A DNA stretch of 64,000 nt from Malurus cyaneus samueli (lineage: Eukaryota > Chordata > Aves > Passeriformes > Maluridae): contig CM019227.1 of the NCBI GenBank assembly GCA_009741485.1, positions 14,494,669 to 14,558,668 on the forward strand, given 5' to 3'. The notes beneath the pieces were generated by a model. That model was not told the DNA's origin. It made no database searches and saw only the letters and a program-made list of their open reading frames with translations. The translations under genes were made by a program, and so were the position numbers. Shown one piece after another: positions 49,495 to 63,694 of this stretch; position 1 is the first letter of the stretch; each line of letters starts with the position of its first letter.

Positions 49495-51499
49495 AATTTC
49501 TTTCAAACACCTGAAACAAATTCAGAGACCCACTTCCCTGTTTACAGTGGAGTATATCAGAAGAAAATCTGATTATGAGAGTTAGACAGGATTTTACCTG
49601 ACTTCACCTTCTGAACAAACAACATGATCCAGCCTGAATCAAGAGCATTTTCTAATGTGAGACACATAAAGTTCAGGACATAAACATTTCAGACAATATT
49701 CAGTGTGCTTATACAGCCTCATTTACTGCCTAATACTTCAATTACTCGAGTCCTACAGGTTATTAAAAACCAAAAAAAAACCAAAACCCCAAAACACAGT
49801 GACTGCCACAGAACAGAAAAGCCCATCTGATTTCAAAAAATCACAATGTGTGATAGAAAAGGACAGGGCTCAGGACCCGTGGTGCATCTCACATGATTTT
49901 CATCACCTCTTTCCTACCTCAGCCATGAACAAACAGCATCACCTTCACATCCTGACTGCAGTTACCCTGTTAAATTAATTAAATGCTAAATCCTGGATTG
50001 TCTTTGGCCAATGGCACAGAGGAGCCACTGACCCTCCTGGCACAGCACATTTGGGGCAGGAATGAATGCAGGAATTATTCATCAGCCATGCTTCAGAGGA
50101 GGAAAAGGCAAAGCAGGCCCAGCTCAGCCCCTGCCCAGTCCTGCTGCTGGCTGGACAGTTGGTTTAAATGCACATTTGTTATATTACAATTTCTATTCCC
50201 CTTCCAGCAGATGCATATGCATTTGCCCTGTGTGACCAGAGGAAGATGAGACCATCCTATTGCAAACTAATCTGGTGCTGCATACACGCTTCTGCAGAGG
50301 AAAATAAATCACTGAAGTGTGACTTCTGTGTAATACAGATGTGTTGTTCCCCTCAAAGAACAGAAGTACAAACACTTCACAGCCTGGGTGATGGAATGAT
50401 ACCCTTGAAAAGGGAAACTGCAGCAGAGGATATCCAACAGAACTAAGTATGCTGAATGTTAAGTGCTGTTCCATCTAAATACAGGTAAAAGAACAGTTGC
50501 TTGGCAGCAAAAAAAATGTAAAAGGAAACCAAGATCTCTTCCACAATTTTTAACAACATATTTTCTCACTTTTTATGACAAAGGATTTTTCAGCAGCTCA
50601 GACATCAGTTTTTCTGATATATTTCCTGCCCGTCACAGACACCTTTTCTATTTGACAGCGCAAAACTGATTACGAATGATGGACCTCTGACATCTATATA
50701 TCTGTTATAAAGCAAAACAGGCAACCTCTCACATGTGCATTGCAAATATTGCTATCACAATTCCTTACACATGAATACAGGCAGGGATACGTGTGAAGTT
50801 AGAAATAAAAGAAAGATATAATCCACATGAGCACAGTGAGCATCGCTGACAAATCACATGTTGCTCCAAGAATACCAAAAGGCTTCAAATCAATATTCAT
50901 AAAAATACCACTTTGAAATACACCTTTAAATAATCCAGACACAGAGACTGGAAATAAATTCAATCTTCTTCCAGACAGACAAATGGCAAACTTGAATTAC
51001 CTTGTTCTTCATCTTCCCACCCATCTACTTAATTTTGGTTTTTCTTTGTAGCTTACAAAAACCTAAGCTACTTCTACTGAGCTTTCATCCAAACTGAAGA
51101 TAAGCACTTTTTTGGGTTGACTCTTTGCTTAAGCTGATGATAAGCTGAAAAGTGCAATTAGAATGCAATCAGGTCTGGAAATAATATATAGTGATCAAAG
51201 GATTAAAAAACTAAACTCTCTCAGTTTATCCAAAAAACAGCTGAGCGCTGGGCTGATCACCATTCACAGTTTTCTGAGGAAGATGTTGACATTAGCAGCT
51301 CTCACTGTGGCACAGAGGGGCACAATTTTTTGTATTTCCTGCACCCTGAAAGGTGTGCAGCTCTTAAAAAACACTTGTTGGCTGAGAGGCTGGGGTGCCT
51401 AAAATCAGCTTTGAGCACAGAAAGAAGCAACTTTGAAATTTGTCAGCTGGAGGTCAGAGCAGTTTGATTAAGGAGTGCAATTATTATTTCCTCTTATCC
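49495..51499. other. Intergenic or intronic sequence, no gene seen
   Basis: Unique sequence. Frames at 49703-49978, 49983-50249 and 50193-50474 are open but lack domains or splice support. Confidence 0.5.
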
Positions 51500-51780
51500 T
51501 GCAAACAACAGAATTTACCAGGGCACTTTGTCATCGACACATGTACTGCAAACAATGGGAAATGAATTTATCTATCCATCACTGATAAACAGATGTAGCA
51601 GGGATATATTTTGTCTTGCTCGTAATTACAATGCTCAGAGCGTCCTCCCCTTTCGCACATGCCATTATTCTGTTTGCCTCGCTGAATTCTGTGCTTTGCT
51701 TGGAAATTAAATCAGGTCTTGAATTTGAAACCGGGACAATATTGAATCCCAAATCTATCAAAAAGTGCTGTCTCCTTAAC
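51500..51780. other. Possible conserved non-coding element
   Basis: This is a repeat-free, balanced stretch bounded on the right by low-complexity A runs (51839-51866). Both strands have frames of about 60-72 codons, as expected where stops are merely sparse. The texture suggests selective constraint, but there is no direct proof. Confidence 0.2.
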
Positions 51781-54700
51781 TGAGCAAAAATTTCCATTTT
51801 CCCCTCAAACTATTAATATTAAGATACAATCACAAGAAAGAAAAAAAAAAAAGAAAAAAAAAAAAAGCTGAGCTGAGCTTTAGAATATATCTCTTCGCTG
51901 AATAAGTGACAAAAAGTTAAAAGCAGTAATTTAGGAAACTTAAATGTGACAGTGTGTGATAGATGTGAGTTGGCAAGGCAAGAAAATGAGAAACATTAAA
52001 ATCATATATTAGAATAGATCAAGCTCTACATACCAGTTTATGTCAGCAAATTTCTTTTGATATGTCAAGTCCCTATAGGGCTAGGATTCAAGTATACTTT
52101 GAAGATGTATTTTAAAGGGAATATGTTTATGTTTAGAAACTTAATAAGATCATGTGTGTATGGAAGGCAAAGAAAAGTTCACTGCAAGGTTTCCCACTGT
52201 GTGGCATTTCTAATGTTTTTCATGTTCTTCAGAACATTTCAGGTTCTTTTACTGATGAAGCTTTCTGCTTTCCCAGGTACCAAACAGAACGTTGTAAAAG
52301 GACATGGGGGATCTTATCCCCAGCCATTGTCCACCAAAAATCACACCAAGTCAGTGAATTGTGGCTTGGTCAAAGGACAGCAAGCAAATTGAATTGAGAC
52401 ATGCAGCAGCTCCCCCAGGATGCTGTCAAAGCTTTGTCACTGGCAGCAGGGGAACAAAAGCCATGTTCTGGTCAACACTGAGCCAGATATTTGCAGGCGG
52501 GCTGAGTCCTCCTCCCCAGCTCCAATCCATAATATCATTGAACAGAAGGTCACTCAGTTATAAATAAATAGATTTGTACATTGAATCCTTGCCACCACTC
52601 CGTTTGAAACACCACAGCGTGGACCAGCAATTAGATATAATAGCGATGATTCTGCATCTGAGCTGCTCTCATTAAACTCAGAACAAGGATTGTTTGCAGA
52701 TTTTCATACACCAACACCACTGTGGGGGAGCTTCTTGGCACCAGTCATGAAAGCAGGGATGGCTCATGAGCAGAAAGTTGGTAGTCCCAAGACTGAAAAA
52801 GGAAAGGAGAGCAAAGTGCTGTCAGCCATGTGCAGCTGAGTTTCTCCAGCAGCACCAGGGCACAATCCTCATGTTCCAGCCAAAGGGAAATTCCTCCAGC
52901 AGCAAAAAGAGGCTCCAGAATCGGACTCTGCTCTGTACAAATGCTGTTCACAGCACCAGTGGTGCCTACCAGTGCTGCTGTAGAGCGTCACCAAGATGTG
53001 TGCTAAGGTGCAGAAAAGCAGGGAAGCAGAATAGGGTGAGGGAGAGGATCCCTCCCCTAACACAGCACAGGAGGGTGCAGCTGCAGCCAGACAGCCCATT
53101 TTATTGACCACTGCTGAGCTGCCTGTGTTCTGGATCATTCTGGAGGGCACTTGGCATCCCAGGAAGCAGCAAAACACCAAGCCAAGCCCTCATGCAGCCC
53201 TAGAGGGTGGTGCCTGTCAGATGCAAGGGGTGCAGGTGCCCCAGACAGAGCGCTGTGCCTCAGTGGCTTACCCTGGCACCAGCAGTGCTTTTACAGCCTT
53301 TGGCATCTCAGGCTGTGCAGCACAATCAGGTGTGATCACATTTGCACTCACAGAAACATTGCTGCATTCCCTCTCTTCCCTTTCCCTTCAGAGGAAGGGC
53401 TCCATTCCCCTGCTGGCACTACAAACAAAGCTCCTGCTGGTACCCAGGAAGGTTTATGGTTCATGGACACGCAGAGAAACAGCCACAGCATGAAATGATT
53501 TTCTGCCTCCTCACTGTGAACGGAGCCACATAAAGCCATTGGAAAGGCTGGTGTTTGATAGCAACAGAGAAAGGCACAAATGCTTAAATGATTCTGAATC
53601 AAAGGTGAGCCAAAGGTAAATAGCATCTAGAATGACAGGGTGGACCATATCCTCCCTCAGCAGCCACCCAGCCCCAGCTGCATCTCCAAAACCATCAGCA
53701 CGAGTGCCTGTGCACTCTGCCAGGAAGCCAGATGCCATTTTCTGGAAAACTCTGTTCTATAGCTTGGCATCTGGTAATTGTGATGTCCAGCCAGAAACCG
53801 CGAGGGGAGGAAAATATATTTTCTTCAGTAAACATTACTTCAGTGAACAACAAGCAACTGATCAACCCCGTTTAAAAATGTCACTCCAAAGAAAGGAACA
53901 TAAAAAGGCAGGGGGAAAGAAAAAAAACAAAGCACCAACCAGCCCACAGAGGCTTTATTAACACACACAGACAAAAAGAAATATATCCCTGCTCGGAGAA
54001 TATGATAAAATCAAGCTTTCATTTACAAGCTCTCATAAATGATACATTTTTAGGAAGGTTTTTCTCAAGCATCTGTAGAATTTGTTCAGTTCTTTGTTTC
54101 CATCCAAACAGTCTATTGGCAATAGGGGGGAAGGTTATGAGACAGTTCTGCTCACCACTTTCATGGACCATCACCTCCCCCTGCCAGCCCCTCCCCAGCT
54201 TTGATCTAAAAATGTTGCAATCAGCAGACCACTAGGAAGCCTTCCAACCTCCACAGTTGGATAACAACCAACCCTCTCTCATCTGCTGCATGTTGAAATC
54301 TCACACAATTCGGGAGACCAGGATTTTTCTGCGGTGTGGCTGGAAATCAGACAATTCTATGCAAAAAAAAAGACAAAGCGGGGGGGATTCTCCTCTGCAA
54401 GAGTTTCACTGGCTGAAAAATCAGCCTGCTTCCAAGTCTGAGAGCAAAGTACAGTTACTGATAATCCTTTCCTGCAAATGAAGCGTCCCTCAGTGTATTC
54501 TACCACCACAGGCTCGCAGCAAGCCTCCATCCATCACTGATAAATGATAAAAATTAGATGATCATAACGTTTTTCTACCAACTCTATCAGCAGCAGATCT
54601 CAGATTTCCTTATAATAACTCTCAACTGCACCCTGAATATTCAAACTTAGGATAAAAAATAAATCTCACTGTGTTCTCTGGGAATACACTCCTTGCAAAG

Positions 54701-55724
54701 AACAACTAATAGGTTGGGTTTTTGGTTTTTTTTTTCACATTTAATCAATAAGTGTTTCTGTGAATTTTAAGAGCAAAACTGTAGCTCTGGCATCAGCACT
54801 GTGTGACATCAAAATGTTCTTTGTCTCAGGAGCAGACTGTCAACAGGGCTGTGAATCAGTGCCATAATTTTATTCCCAGTGTTGGTCCAGCTGGGAGAAA
54901 AGCAGCCTAAGCCAGCTCTGCTTTTGATGAGTGCTGCTCTCAGGTCACCTTGGTTTAACAAAGCATCTGCCTCGAGGAGGAGCCATGGTCAGGCCTCTCC
55001 CCATCTGCTTTCCACTCCAAATCCTGGTGTACCACAAGATTTCTCAGCATCAGGATGTAAACCATCTTTTGTGTTTTCTTTCCCACATGATATTTTACAT
55101 CTACATTCAAAGCCTTGTAGAAAGTCTTGTTGATCTCTTCAGGCTTTGGATCAAGCAAGGACATTGCAAGTTATAAATATTTCTGTCTAAAATATTTTGA
55201 ATAAAAGCACAAGATCAGTAGGACTAGCCCTTCATAAATTTATTAGAGTGGAATATGAATCATGCTCTTAATAATTTTGAAAAAAAATGGGGAAAATGGT
55301 TTTCTGATCTTTCTGCATAGCTTGCTGCACTTGCATTCAGAAAGAAATCTGTACCTCTTTAAAATATAAAGATTTAGAAGACAGAGATATCCTTTAAAAT
55401 GGGATTGTAGCTCATGCCATATTTTCACACAGCCAGAACCAAACTGCACCCTGTGAAACTCTTAAAATTATCAAAACTTATCAAAACTTATCAGACTGCA
55501 AAATGAGTGTTTATATACCTAGAGTTTCACAAAATGTTGAAAAACAACAGCTAACGTCGCTTTAGAGACTTTTACACACCCACAGCAGAGGTTACAGAAC
55601 AGCAAATGTCACCAAACATTTATGCCACCAGCAACCAGGTATGCACAGGACTTAGATGGTAAAGACACAGAATACCCAGTTTAACTCAGAGCCCTCTCAT
55701 CGCTCAGTTATTGAGAAATAAAGT
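51781..55724. other. Intergenic or intronic sequence, no gene seen
   Basis: Contains A-rich low complexity at 51839-51866 and a tandem tcaaaactta pair at 55471-55490. The GC-richer interval 52760-53780 has several overlapping frames on both strands (for example 53104-53493 plus). Their overlap in many frames, with no domain, argues against coding. Confidence 0.5.
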
Positions 55725-56070
55725 CGAATTTAAGCATTCATCTCACTCCACGTGTAAAAGTTCTACTCCTGTCATTTGTAATGAAGTCGCCTAACAAGGG
55801 ATAAAAGATTATTGGCAGGAAAAGACAACTGCAGTGCATTAAAAGCAGATTAAGGTTGTAAGAAAAAGTGGTGGCAGGAAGGAAATTCACAGTTAAGGGG
55901 AAAAGGCTCCATATGTCTCCCAACACCAAGATACAATGGGGGCACCGGGGAAGTCGTTAAGGAGAGACCCCATTGTGTGCTGGAATTGCCAGACATATGG
56001 CAAGCGTTCCCTAAACTGTGGATTTGCTTGATTATCTACCATCAGCACACAATCCTAATGCTTTTCAAAA
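55725..56070. other. Possible conserved non-coding element
   Basis: Two adjacent repeat-free stretches (about 55735-55910 and 55935-56065) with balanced composition. The short word cccattgtg occurs near 55970. No frame or splice context makes them exons. The call rests on texture only. Confidence 0.2.
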
Positions 56071-59000
56071 AGCAGCTTTTAAAGAGTGAAAACAACAACC
56101 TGCAGCTCCGCTGGAAGTGGTTTTCTTGTGCAGGGCACATTGTATTGTGTGTCTGCATCCCCCAGACAAACCAAGCACGGGAACACTCAATAACACACAT
56201 GGCAGCAGCAGAGTTCAAGCCACACTGCCAGGAAATTAAAGAGAAGTGACAAATTTTGCTGTATTGCATGCTTCAGATCTAATTTAGGCACCACTTCCAA
56301 GTTTTAAGGAGGCTGAAGAGGTAAAAACCACTGATGGTGAAATTGCCATCACCCATCAGGTGGTGGCTGGTGACACACCCCAAATGGAAAGGGAACCAAA
56401 GCTTACAGTAATTCTTGTGTTGTCACCTAAACCCCTGATAACTCCCTGGAAAGGGCTGGAAATATCCACTGCCCTCAAACATAGACATAATCACTTAAAA
56501 AAATCCAGTGTATCACATAAAGATTGTACAATATATCCCAGTAAGGTGACACGGTGAGGGTGCTGGGGTGGGGATAACCCACCCATGGCAAATGACCTGG
56601 TTAGCAACACTTGATAAAATCAGAATTCACAGCTCAATTTATCCAGGTGTCCAGAACAACTGCCCATAATATACAATATACTTTGCATTATCATCTCTTT
56701 CGCAGTATGAATCCCTTTTACAGTATTTATTATTTTCTACTCATTTTGGCAAAATCTAGCTTCATATATTCCACTAATACTGCACTAATAATCTTTTAGC
56801 ACCATTTTAATTCTGAAGCAAATTGACATAATGAACTACGCTTGAAAACTATTCACAATTTCATTAAGATATTTATTTCAATTCGGTAATTGAATTCGTA
56901 ATAAGTCTACAAAAAGTCTATTAAAAAAAAAAAAAAAAAAAAAAAGTTGTGTTTCTTGGCATATCTTCCTAATTGCAAATAATCTTAGTGAAGCCAAAGG
57001 TTCACCCTGAGAAGGATTGTGAGTCACTGTAAGGATCTGGCCTGAGGATGAAAATCAATATTTTAAGCTGTAAACCAATCATAATCTGTGGCACAGGAGC
57101 CCTCAAATATTGGTGAGGCTCCCACGTGGCATGTCAGACCCCCTGAGGCAATCACACCACCAGAATAACTTGCAGCCCCTCAACAGAGGCTGAAATGCTG
57201 ATTTAACTCTTTTTTTTTGTGCTGTGTGACTAATGCCAAGTTGGCTCCTGGAGAGGCACTGCTGATCCAAGCAGAATTTCCACATTTTAACTGAATTTGA
57301 GCTAAACTTCTTCCACACCTTTGAAAAGCTCTCTGTGTGTGAGTTTTTCCCTTTTCAGGGGTTTGTGTGTGAAGCTGGGGCATGGGCAGAGTCCAGCTCG
57401 CCCTGACCAGGTTCTTTTGAGCTGTTCCACACATGGAAGGTGCAATATTCAATACCAGTCGTACTCACTTAAAGACATTTGATGTTACTCAGGACTGAAG
57501 TCAGTTCAAACCCCTCCAAAATCTTTGTTAAATGCTGGAATTTTATCCCCTATGTTATTCTGAACTACTGATTGGGTCTCCCCACGCTGCTCTGGCCAGC
57601 TCAGGGAGGAACAGTCACACCTCCTGCTCCCACCCAGCTGTGCAGAGCTGCTTCTCTCTAAGAAAAATCACATTTTTTTTGGCAGCTTCTGTGTGACAGC
57701 TGTGGTCAGTCACACCCTGCTCTGTTCTCTGAGCTCCACGGGTTCCTCACCCTGCACATCCCCACTGAGCCTCCTTCCCTGGTGGGGTTTGTTCACTGAG
57801 TCACATTCACCCCCGAGGGTTTAGTCAGAGGCACTAAATATGTATTATTTTTAATGTCTTATTCAAATTTACCAAATGTTCGTTTAAACTGACATGAGAA
57901 GTTGACAGAAAAAGTTGGTCATCATTTATTTTGAAAGTCAAAAATGGCCTGAAAAACCATTCATGAAAAACCCTTTCCTTTGATGTAATAATATATGCAC
58001 ACCTTAATTTAGAAATGTCAGGTGCAGGAGATCTCAAATCTATGAAACAATTTTTTTCTTATACTTTATCAGGTTTTAAACTAATACAAAATAACCTGCA
58101 AAGTGACTCTATACCATCTCATTTTGAAAATTGAGGGGAAAAAAAAAAACCCAACGAACCAATATAAAACCACAGACTAGGTTTTGGGTTTTTTTTTTAA
58201 TATTTCTAAAAAATATTTCCTTCTCAAATGGAATCACAAGATTGTGGTTTTAGTTCCTGATATTTCACAGTCCTACCTGTTCTTTAAACATAGCTATTTT
58301 CAAGGATAAATACAATGAGACATCAATTTTATAAATAAAACAGAAATAAAAACTTGGCAAACAGATCTGGGATCTTGAACACTGTGAGGGAACAAAATAA
58401 ACCAACACCTTGCCTTCTCTCTCCCTGGGAACACACATCTCTGTTCCTGAGATAAACCTGAATAAGAATTACTGTTCTGAAACCCCTGGAACTTCCTGGT
58501 GGTTTTGACTTGGATTCACACGTTTGGGAAGTCATCAGACTCTGCATGTAATTATCTGGATTTAAAGCAGCTCAAACCCCCCACCCACAGGATCCTCTGA
58601 GTAACCAGGTATCAAATCACATCAAAATCCTCTGGCTGTGGCTGCCTCACGTTACAAAAGGAAATCGAATGGGAGTGTAAGACTATAAGAAAGATTTTGT
58701 GTGTTTGTCCCCCAAAATGTGATGAAAAGGATGAAATTAACTTTTAAAGTTTGGACAAGATTGATGATAATTGCCCAGAAGAAGGCATCTGTAAGCAACA
58801 CTGACCAAGAGGGGAAATTAGGAAAACCACAAGCCTACATTTATGGTAATTCCTTCTCTAAATGCAATGTCTTAATGAAGCATTAATTTGTCATATAAAT
58901 GACATTTTCAAGACAACTTTTCACTGAGGACTTGAACTCTAACCAAAACGTGTGGACACTTTTTATTGTTTCTTTTTTTTTAATCTCATTTGAAGCCTCA

Positions 59001-60075
59001 CTTTCTCCACCCCAACAAGACTCCCAAGGGATTCTTCTCTCTCTTTCATCTCCAACTATGCTGGTATAAAATAAAATAAATTAATTTCTTAAAAAATCTT
59101 GAAGCCCATAGCTTAGGCAATAAGATAACAATTGACGATAACATAGTCAAAGTAACATCATAGTATTAAAAGCCAGTTTCTATAAACTACCATTTTCTTT
59201 AAGCTCCTGATAATACACCAAGTTGGAAGGTTGTTGAGTTGTGGGTTTTGGGTTTTTTTTTAATATGAAAAGCATTGAAGTGTTCAGAAATTTGTGGAAC
59301 AGAGTGAAATAATTTGATATTCATCTTGCTGCTTTCAGTACCCATCTCACAAGGTCATGATTTAAACCAGCAACTCCAATCCAATGAGATACAGAAATTT
59401 GTCTCCTGAGCCCAATCAAGGATCTGAAAAGCAACTTCAAAGATATTCTTGAGCTGAAGACCCTTACTTACTTTATTAAAAGGAAGAGGAAAAAAAAATC
59501 CAAACTTTTCAATTTAATGGTAACAGGGGGAAAAAAGAGGTAGAGGTTAAATGAACTAGTGCAATACTCTTTTTCTGTGACAAGTTTAGGTCCACTCATC
59601 ACAGTTTGAACCAAAAAAAAAAAACAACCAAAAAAGTTATACTGTGTAATCCTAATTAATAACTGATTGAACTTGTAAGGGTATTTCTGGTGAAACAAAA
59701 CACTTTAAAAGCCTGACACTGTTAGAATAGCAACAGGTGAAAAGAGATAATGTTTCATCTACCAATGACACAAATTACCTCAGATATCTCTTTTTTAACC
59801 CCTTTTCTAAACACCAAAAGAACAGTGCAACTGTTGAATGACACAATTCAAGACAGAGCTAAAGAATGTTCAAGTTCAATTCAATGACAACAGCTGTTTT
59901 CAAGGTGAAATTATTGAAAGATAACAAACTTAAAAACAGGTTAGAAACTGCAGGTAAAGCTGCTACAAAAATAACTGCAAGCTTTCTCTCTAACACTGTG
60001 TCTATTAACTGTAGTTTTCTTTATGTATTTATTTAAGGATACTCTTCTACATAAATAAAGATACAGATATACTTT
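56071..60075. other. Intergenic or intronic sequence, no gene seen
   Basis: Unique sequence with a 23-base A run at 56923-56945 and smaller A/T runs near 57211-57219, 58138-58150, 58191-58199 and 59610-59621. The AT-rich patch 59090-59170 looks evenly composed. None of the open frames shows a domain. Confidence 0.5.
56923..56945. repeat. 23-base poly(A) run
   Basis: Pure A homopolymer, preceded by AT-rich unique sequence. No element body is recognisable. Confidence 0.95.
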
Positions 60076-60137
60076 AAAAAAAAAAAAAAAACACAACAAA
60101 AAAAAAAAAAACACCAAAAAACCCAAAAAAAAAAAAA
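60076..60137. repeat. A/C low-complexity tract
   Basis: A runs interrupted by single or paired C bases, similar in style to the 9670-9903 tract but shorter. It has no coding content. A 19-base A run follows at 60361-60379. Confidence 0.9.
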
Positions 60138-62260
60138 CCTGCAAAACTCACCAGTTTACTTTTAGGTCATGAAATGTCTGGACTGGAGGAGGTGAGCCCA
60201 GCTATTTACACTTCCATTAAACTGAATAAATCAGAAGAGGAGATCTTGCCTGCTATTGAATTTCCCCAAGTCTTCAGTGCTCTTTCTCCTGACCTTCTCT
60301 TAAGCTCACCTGACTCCACAACAACCTTGTGCTGAAATTAATATCTAGTAACAAATCTCTAAAAAAAAAAAAAAAAAAACTGTAAAAAGATAAAAGCAAC
60401 CATTTCTCTGAAAAGCTGGGGCAAGGGTGCACAGGGAGCAGGAGACAAATAAGCTCCTGCTCAGACAAGGTGCTCTTGATTATCATCAGACAATGGCAGC
60501 AGCCTCCTCTGATAAGCCACACCTGAGTGCAGCCTTATCTCTTTGCAAGTATAATCTCTTCCAAAACATTTTTCCCACAGACAGAAAACTGGCAAGGTGT
60601 CTCTCATTGTGGGATATCAGGAGTAACAGATGCCCACATGCACAGAGAGAGATCCACAAGTTAACCTGAAGTTTTGGTACTTGGGGATCTTTTCCACTAG
60701 GGCTCTCCCAAAGCACAAAGAAATCACAGACTTGTGCTCTTGAATAAATATGGCATGACAGAATTGGAGTGGAGAAAAAGGGACAGAGGGAGAGCTGGGC
60801 TAGTCAAAATGATGCAAAAATTTAAGGTTTTGAATAAACACATTTCGTTTGTTGTTTGATGTTATCCCAGTCTTGGAAACAAAAATTTCATTTTTTTTTC
60901 ATCGCTGTGGTTTTATGGAGAGGAGTATCCATTCCCATGATCACATCCCACTACTGCATCCCAGCAATAAAACAGTTCTCTGTTTCTCTCTGAAAATCTG
61001 AATCAAATTGTTTCCATTGAAAACTGCAAACCCACATCTTTACCCAATATTCAATAAGTCTAGGCAAATTCATCTCAGAGTGCCACGTTCCCTAGGACCA
61101 AACATCCCATAACTTCAGTGAAAGGACATTTCAATATTCAAAAAGAGTTTGTTCACTCAGAATTGTAGAATTAGAACTGCCTATTAAAGTTTTTGCTTGT
61201 CCAATTACATTATTCAGAAAAATATTAAAAGTTCATCTGGAATTTTGGAATTGCTTGTGCCTTCATTGCTCACTCCCTGTTGGGTCTCCTGCCTTTCTCT
61301 GACAGATGTTGCCATTTCTGAGGAGAGGGGATGTGCAGTGCTCACACAGCAGCTCCGTGACTCCAGCCTGGAGTAGCCAAGACAAGCTCAGTCTGTGCCA
61401 GACGAGGTGAGAGCAGCATCCATTTCCCATCCCGCTTTCCCCTGCACTGCCAAGTGTCTGTCAGAGCCCAGAGGCTCTAAGACACCACGAGCATTTCTTA
61501 GCAAAAGCATCTGTCTCAGCTGAGACACCTTTTTAGAGGGATGACACAATAGGCTTCGGCATTTATAAACCAAACATATGTATTAACGCCTAAAGCTCGA
61601 GAGAAAAGAGCCACGGAGATGGGATGGCCACATTGGGAATGCAACACATTTTTTTCTAACAGGAAAAAAAAAAAAGTAGTGTATCACAAGTAGCCTCTGT
61701 GTGTGGCTATTGACTGGTTGACAAAACAGGCTAAAAATCAATAGCATTTTCTATGGGAAGTTAGATAACTTCTCAATAATATAAAATAAGGCTCTGCTGA
61801 GGAATAGATGTCATTTCTGCTGATGGCTTAACTGCAAATTTTTCATTTATTTATTTCTGCTTCTTGAAGAGCTCGTTAAGTTCAGTCCTGCTACCAGTGC
61901 TCCAGGGAATAAAAGAAAATACTATTCCTGTATAAAAGGAGAAAGGAAGCTTCAAGCCATGGGCAATGCTGAACACTCAGCACTTCACTGGCTGTAAATA
62001 CCAGCAAAATTACCTAAAACCTCTGAGAAACATTCACTGGTGCAAAATTGATCTGATGGCATGAAGGGAAGGGGCTCCCAGAGTGAAATCTGAGCACATC
62101 CTGTTTCCCACAGGACTGAAATCCTGTTATGCTTCGCCTCTTGTTATGGGCAAAATGGAAAGCACCTTATAAGCTACAAACAAAATAGCAGTTGTCATCC
62201 CATTTCTGTGCACAGCCTGCTCATGACAATGACAAATTTCAACAGATAGCTAAGAAGGGG
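60138..62260. other. Intergenic or intronic sequence, no gene seen
   Basis: Unique sequence apart from the A run at 60361-60379 and a short A run near 61662-61674. No gene or transposon signature can be supported. Confidence 0.55.
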
Positions 62261-62288
62261 AAAAAAACAAACAAACAAACAAACAAAC
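62261..62288. repeat. (AAAC)n microsatellite
   Basis: About six perfect AAAC units follow a short A run. Such tetranucleotides often grow from retroelement poly(A) tails, but no element is visible here. Confidence 0.93.
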
Positions 62289-63667
62289 CCCAATCTAGTT
62301 TAGGCAGCAAGATTTAAAATGTTTAAACCAAGATTTGGGAAAGGTAGAGTCTGGGAATCAGCCTCTGCTCTAAGGGAGGGTTGGGTGGTCGTTCTGCTGC
62401 AAATAGAGCAGAAATGTTCGTCAGGTGCATTTTTACTTTCCAAACAGCCAACTGGAAAATTGCCCTGTGCATTCATATAGTGCAGTTCATATTACTAAAA
62501 ATAGATTACAGATGGGGTTTTTTTCCAACACAAAATGGGCATTTGGAGGAGGGGGTTAATTTAAAAGTTATAATAAACATGCAGCATTTCTTTGTCAATA
62601 TCTATTATCCTACTTTTGCTATCTAAAAAATAATTAGTTACAATAATTTTAAAGAGAAAAGTGGATCATTTTCCTTTCTTATTAGCACATGCTTTACCCT
62701 TTGTCACTGTTTAATTTGAACAACTGCAAATTTAACAGTATTTTACTTTTACTGCAGCAAAAGTAATTAAATCAATGTTGTATTTGTGGAGCTGCTTTAA
62801 AGTATTAGAGTAACTTGATCCCAAATGAACTTAAAATTTTAATTCATTTTACCTTATGCTGGCTGTGGAAGAAGTCAAATTTTTAAATGCAATATGACAT
62901 ATGGCTGTTCATTATTTATACATTCTGTAGCAGACTATAAATTTTACTTTGGACATATATCGAAGCACTGAAACCATTTCAGTTGCAAACACATAAATCA
63001 TAGTTACAGTTATTAGTCTAAATGTAATGCCACCCAGGTTCTAGATCAAAACCTTTAAAATCCATTATAATTGATGTCTGCTGCATAACTTATGTCTGAT
63101 TTTATTAAAGGAGCTCATTATTATTTATATCTTTGAAACATTATATTCCTAGCTGTGTAACCAGTTCAATGTGAAAGATTCGAGGAACGGAGGGGAAAAG
63201 GAAGGAACAATAGTCTATAAACCAGAAAGAATAAGGCTGTAACAGAGGAATAAATGTGTTGAAATGGAATTCCCTAATCCAAGGTGTGGACTAGCCAGCC
63301 TGCACAAGCATCATTTGGGGAAAATTCGGGAATTCTGTGTCAGTCAACTCACAGCTCAGGGAGAAGGCTGCAGAGCAAACTGCATCCCCCCATCTGCACA
63401 TCCGGGGAGGGGGAGAGGCTCCAGACAGCTCCTGGAGCTTGGAAAAACACTGGAACAAAACAGAAAGGGTTGCTTGTAGCTTTGTTAGGAGGCTTTTTGC
63501 TGATGACCCATTTCCTTGGTGCATTTGGGATGGGAAGGGCGCTCTGGATGTACATCCTGTAAACATGGGCAAGTCCTCAGCTTCTGTTCCTTTCCCAGAG
63601 AGGCTGAGCCTCAAAGCCAGGAGCCTGTTTCTCTGGATCATGGAGGCTTCATCATTCCCCTCCTGGC
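62289..63667. other. AT-rich unique sequence, no gene seen
   Basis: 62640-63170 is AT-rich and repeat-free with many TAAT-type cores, and may contain conserved non-coding sequence. After 63250 the composition turns more GC-rich. Frames at 63264-63780 overlap on both strands without any domain. Confidence 0.5.
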
Positions 63668-63694
63668 TTTTTTTTTTTTTTTTTTTTTTTTTTT
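63668..63694. repeat. 27-base poly(T) run
   Basis: A pure T homopolymer. It gives the phenylalanine runs in the overlapping open frames 63337-63780 and 63516-63983, which are therefore not credible as proteins. Confidence 0.95.

Noticed and set aside
53104..53498. 129- and 115-codon overlapping frames
   Set aside because: Two long frames overlap in the same GC-richer stretch with further minus-strand frames. Low stop density from composition explains them.
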